Positions 61,201-64,000 of a DNA stretch of 64,000 bases are shown one piece after another. Both the position numbers and the translations under genes were made by a program. This stretch comes from Crocosphaera sp. (GTDB taxonomy: Bacteria > Cyanobacteriota > Cyanobacteriia > Cyanobacteriales > Microcystaceae). Under the pieces are notes generated by a model. It saw nothing but the letters and a program-made list of their open reading frames with translations. It was not told the origin of the DNA and made no database searches. Location: positions 1-64,000 of the forward strand of contig JASJDN010000007.1 in the NCBI GenBank assembly GCA_030065205.1, written 5' to 3'. The first letter of the stretch is position 1; each line of letters starts with the position of its first letter.

Positions 61201-62748
61201 ATGAATTTATCTGTTGAACAAATTTTTTATACAAGTTTTTCTAATATTGGGTTCACACCTTTATCAAGTCCCTTGATTTCTGAAGAAATTAAACAATTTT
61301 TCCTAAAAAACATTGTTGAGCAATATTGGAATAGTTATAATCCCCCTGATGCTGATTATCAAGGGGTTTATTTCTTACAAAAGTCCCTAGAAGAAACTTT
61401 TTTTGGTTGGTTATATAATGATGATAGTGATGATTTTGGTCGTGCTAATATTCCTTATTTTATTTGCTATTTTATCCCAGGTAAGCTAAGTTTTTCTCAA
61501 TTGAATATGATCTGTAATTGTCTAAAAATTGGTCCGATAGAGGTGATTAGTCGAAATCAGCCATCCCAGAATATAGAAAGTATCATTATTCCCCATAATT
61601 ATGATTATCAGTCTGCCCGTTTGGGTATTAATATTCCTCAAAAAATTCAAAAACAACTAGAAAAAAATCTAAAACGACGTAAATTAATTGAACAATTTAT
61701 TACGAAAGAGCTAAGCCTAAAACTGGCTGATGAAACCAATCAAATTATTCAAGATTCTGAGGAAATATTGACCCTTTCACCATTTAATTCACCAGTAGAT
61801 AACCATAGTTCTATGACTCCTTTAACCATTGAAAATATTCTCAAAGATTTATTACTGAAACCCATCGATATTCAAGGTATTGCTTTAGTGTCCCAAGAAG
61901 GTAAACCGATGATAACCCCAATAGGAATTGATGAAGAAACCACATCAATTTTATCGGGAACTATGCTTTATCTGGCTCAAACAACCCAAACGGAATTAAA
62001 CTGGGAAGATATTGAAACTCTTTCTATTCGTAGTTCACAAGGATATTTAATCTTAGCTTACTGCACACCAGAAAGTTATTTACTTCTCAAAACAGGAAAA
62101 GTGTTAACTGGTCTTTTAGAGGCAGAAATTGCACGAACTGTCAAAAAACTGCAAACCATTCTGCAAAACTCAGATGCTTCCTTAGTCGAATTAATGGATA
62201 GTCCAAAACTGATTAAAAATACTGTTTATTTAGAAGATCAACTGATAGAAGATGGACAAAAAACAACCGAAACAAACTATTCCCTATCTGAACAGCTAAA
62301 AACAGATGATTTTGAGAAAGAACTCCTTGATATGGCTCAAAAATTAATTAATCTTTACCCAGATTTTGTAGCAGCAGTAAGGGACATAGACACCAACCCA
62401 ACGATTGATGATCAACAGATGTTAACCCTGGGGAACTATGTAGGGCAAGGATTACTTAAGCAAGGAAAAATTAAAGCCGTATCGGTTAATAATCTGGTTT
62501 CTGCTATCAATAAACTGATTGTTCCTAGTCTTTCTTATTTCATGATTGCTGAAGGTCAAGATAATGAACTTCAGGTTCATGCTAATCCATTCTGTCTTTA
62601 TAAAACCAGTGATGTTCCTAGCTGTTATTTTCTCCGTGGTATGATTGAAGGCTTATTGGCTTCAGTTAGTCACTTACGAGAATTTACGGTGGAGGAAATT
62701 ACTTGTAAAGCAACCGGAGACGATAGTTGTCGATTCAAAATGATTTAA
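61201..62748 (+). CDS. Roadblock/LC7 and V4R domain regulatory protein
   Basis: 515 residues. An N-terminal domain (1-170) I do not recognise, a Roadblock/LC7 domain (about 210-320, IENILKDLLLKPIDIQGIALVS and GYLILAYC core) and a C-terminal V4R domain ending FTVEEITCKATGDDSCRFKMI-like with the conserved Cys pair. Roadblock proteins regulate small GTPases such as MglA; V4R domains bind small molecules. It diverges from the receptor gene and lies near the G-domain gene, so it may regulate it. That is inference. Confidence 0.85.
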   Translation: MNLSVEQIFYTSFSNIGFTPLSSPLISEEIKQFFLKNIVEQYWNSYNPPDADYQGVYFLQKSLEETFFGWLYNDDSDDFGRANIPYFICYFIPGKLSFSQLNMICNCLKIGPIEVISRNQPSQNIESIIIPHNYDYQSARLGINIPQKIQKQLEKNLKRRKLIEQFITKELSLKLADETNQIIQDSEEILTLSPFNSPVDNHSSMTPLTIENILKDLLLKPIDIQGIALVSQEGKPMITPIGIDEETTSILSGTMLYLAQTTQTELNWEDIETLSIRSSQGYLILAYCTPESYLLLKTGKVLTGLLEAEIARTVKKLQTILQNSDASLVELMDSPKLIKNTVYLEDQLIEDGQKTTETNYSLSEQLKTDDFEKELLDMAQKLINLYPDFVAAVRDIDTNPTIDDQQMLTLGNYVGQGLLKQGKIKAVSVNNLVSAINKLIVPSLSYFMIAEGQDNELQVHANPFCLYKTSDVPSCYFLRGMIEGLLASVSHLREFTVEEITCKATGDDSCRFKMI

Positions 62749-62809
62749 GTTCCCCAAAGCCAAAATTAAACTAGAATCAAAGAAAGATTAATCGCTTGAA
62801 AGACAAAGA

Positions 62810-63838
62810 ATGCAGTTTATTGATCGCGCGGAAATTGAAGTGGAAGCAGGGAAAGGGGGAGATGGGATGGTGGCCTTCCGACGGGAAAAATATGTCCCTG
62901 CGGGGGGTCCGGCGGGGGGAAATGGGGGTAAAGGGGGTTCGGTTATCTTAAAAGCCGAGGAAAACTTACAAACCCTATTAGACTTCCGTTACGCGCGTCG
63001 TTTTAAAGCGGATGATGGCAAACGAGGGGGACCCAATAATTGCACGGGGGCCATGGGAAAGGATACGATTATTGAGGTTCCCTGCGGTACGGTGGTTTAC
63101 GACCTGGAAACAGAGGAAATATTGGGAGACTTAGTGGAGAAGGGCCAAACCCTCTGCGTTGTGGAAGGGGGAAAAGGAGGGTTAGGGAATAAGCACTTTT
63201 TGAGCAACCAAAACCGAGCCCCAGAATACGCTTTACCGGGGTTAGAAGGGGAACACCGTCATCTGAGATTAGAGTTAAAGTTATTGGCTGAGGTGGGGAT
63301 TATTGGCTTACCCAACGCAGGAAAATCCACGTTAATCGCTTCTTTATCGGCCGCTCGCCCTAAAATTGCTGACTATCCTTTTACAACCTTGGTTCCCAAC
63401 TTAGGGGTAGTGAGAAAACCCACAGGAGACGGAACGGTATTTGCCGATATTCCTGGATTAATTTCAGGGGCCCATGAAGGGGTGGGGTTAGGCCATGAAT
63501 TTTTGCGACACATCGAACGCACCCGTATTTTATTACATCTAGTGGATGTTACGTCGATCGATCCCATTCAAGATTATGAGGTGATTCAACAGGAGTTAGT
63601 CGCTTATGGACGAGGATTAAGCGATCGCCCTCAAATTATTGCTCTCAATAAAGTTGATGCTTGTGATCCAGAGACGCTAGATTTAATGATACAACAATTA
63701 CAATCTCTGGGCCAGTCTCCTATTTTTGCTATTTCTGCTGTTACTAAAACGGGAGTTGAGGAACTATTACAGGCGGTTTGGCATCGCTTAGAACAAGCAA
63801 CCAGTAACAACGAAAATAGCTCTCTTCCATTGGTTTAA
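62810..63838 (+). CDS. obgE: GTPase ObgE/CgtA
   Basis: 342 residues. N-terminal glycine-rich Obg domain ([33 protein letters not shown]; about 1-158) and G domain with G1 [10 protein letters not shown] near 165, DIPG near 211 and NKVD near 280. No C-terminal OCT domain, the usual length in cyanobacteria. It acts in 50S ribosome maturation and stress responses. The terminator hairpin starts inside its last codons. Confidence 0.95.
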   Translation: MQFIDRAEIEVEAGKGGDGMVAFRREKYVPAGGPAGGNGGKGGSVILKAEENLQTLLDFRYARRFKADDGKRGGPNNCTGAMGKDTIIEVPCGTVVYDLETEEILGDLVEKGQTLCVVEGGKGGLGNKHFLSNQNRAPEYALPGLEGEHRHLRLELKLLAEVGIIGLPNAGKSTLIASLSAARPKIADYPFTTLVPNLGVVRKPTGDGTVFADIPGLISGAHEGVGLGHEFLRHIERTRILLHLVDVTSIDPIQDYEVIQQELVAYGRGLSDRPQIIALNKVDACDPETLDLMIQQLQSLGQSPIFAISAVTKTGVEELLQAVWHRLEQATSNNENSSLPLV

Positions 63839-63860
63839 CGAGAAGAGAGCTATTCTTAAA
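63815..63860 (+). terminator. Intrinsic terminator of obgE
   Basis: AATAGCTCTCTT (63815-63826) pairs perfectly with AAGAGAGCTATT (63843-63854), followed by CTTAAAAC. The left arm includes the final codons of obgE. T-run is short, so on the plus strand it may be partial; on the minus strand an A/T-rich flank also fits. Confidence 0.7.
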
Positions 63861-63903
63861 ACACATACATACAGATATAACACACACATCGCCCCATGAA
63901 GAG

Positions 63904-63975
63904 CTAGTTATTGTGGAGTAAGAAATCAGCTAAAAAGGTTCCAGCTAAAATTAAAGATAGTGAAATAAGTTCCAT
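63904..63975 (-). CDS. Possible 23-residue membrane peptide
   Basis: On the minus strand an AGGAG site lies eight bases before an ATG that opens a 23-codon frame, MELISLSLILAGTF then LADFLLHNN, ended by TAG. It is a single hydrophobic helix in the size class of small photosystem, cytochrome b6f and NDH subunits, but I do not recognise it as any of these. The ribosome site is the main support. Convergent to obgE. Confidence 0.5.
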   Translation of the reverse strand: MELISLSLILAGTFLADFLLHNN

Positions 63976-64000
63976 GGGGTTTCTCCTGCTCAAACTAAAC

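Overview
The window is chromosomal DNA of a cyanobacterium. Evidence: an NDH-1 subunit found only in oxygenic phototrophs (ndhO), a Tic20-family protein, a CURT1/CAAD-domain thylakoid protein, a Synechocystis-type GlbN haemoglobin, the cyanobacterial small RNA Yfr1 directly upstream of trxA, many eukaryote-type kinases and pentapeptide-repeat proteins, and scattered HIP1-type GCGATCGC octamers (for example 3514-3521 and 14461-14468). The AT-rich codon use and a block of hydrogenase-associated accessory genes (25183-27873) suggest a unicellular nitrogen fixer of the Crocosphaera/Cyanothece type. That genus-level guess is inference.

0-10 kb: two cell-surface glycosyltransferases, a thioesterase, the repair helicase PcrA, Yfr1 plus thioredoxin, a secreted cyclase-family hydrolase, an orphan HicB and a Ca2+/cation antiporter. 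9.5-17.6 kb: a co-oriented set of a parvulin-type isomerase, a cyclic-nucleotide-domain/C39-like type I secretion ATPase and its HlyD partner, followed at once by two genes shaped like succinyl-CoA synthetase beta and alpha whose catalytic motifs in the ligase half are missing. 17.6-24.6 kb: a ComEC channel protein with a degenerate C-terminal domain, a histidine kinase whose phospho-acceptor position is Arg, ndhO-mdh, and a toxin-antitoxin island (VapBC-like, HicBA, and the stump of an XRE antitoxin).

25-38 kb: TPR protein, two tiny membrane proteins and a NifU/Rieske fusion (probable hydrogenase maturation accessory set); Uma2 nuclease; serA-prmA-DUF389 run; a solo TnpB element inserted between serA and rlmN; a four-helix-bundle (S23/IVP) gene flanked by inverted minisatellites; rpsF; FAH-family hydrolase; Tic20. 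37.5-43 kb is a minus-strand run with two paralogous membrane Ser/Thr kinases around a PIG-V-like glycosyltransferase, plus a GIY-YIG-like protein and an unknown. 43-48.6 kb: a large beta-helix surface protein, glutaredoxin-glutathione synthetase, a secreted pentapeptide/TPR protein and GlbN.

49-52.5 kb holds a NACHT-type STAND ATPase with a C-terminal pentapeptide-repeat domain, flanked by 56-bp direct repeats (53 of 56 positions identical). It looks like a discrete inserted signalling or defence gene. 55.2-62.7 kb holds the most system-like cluster: a G-domain/TM/TPR protein, an nSTAND1/TM/pentapeptide protein and a TM-anchored periplasmic-binding-type receptor on the minus strand, with a Roadblock/LC7 plus V4R protein diverging from them. 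The window ends with obgE and a possible 23-residue membrane peptide.

No tRNA, rRNA or CRISPR array was recognised. Families were recognised by eye from motifs; comparisons with E. coli, Synechocystis or Nostoc sequences are from memory and are flagged as such. The first 272 bases contain no gene that I recognise.
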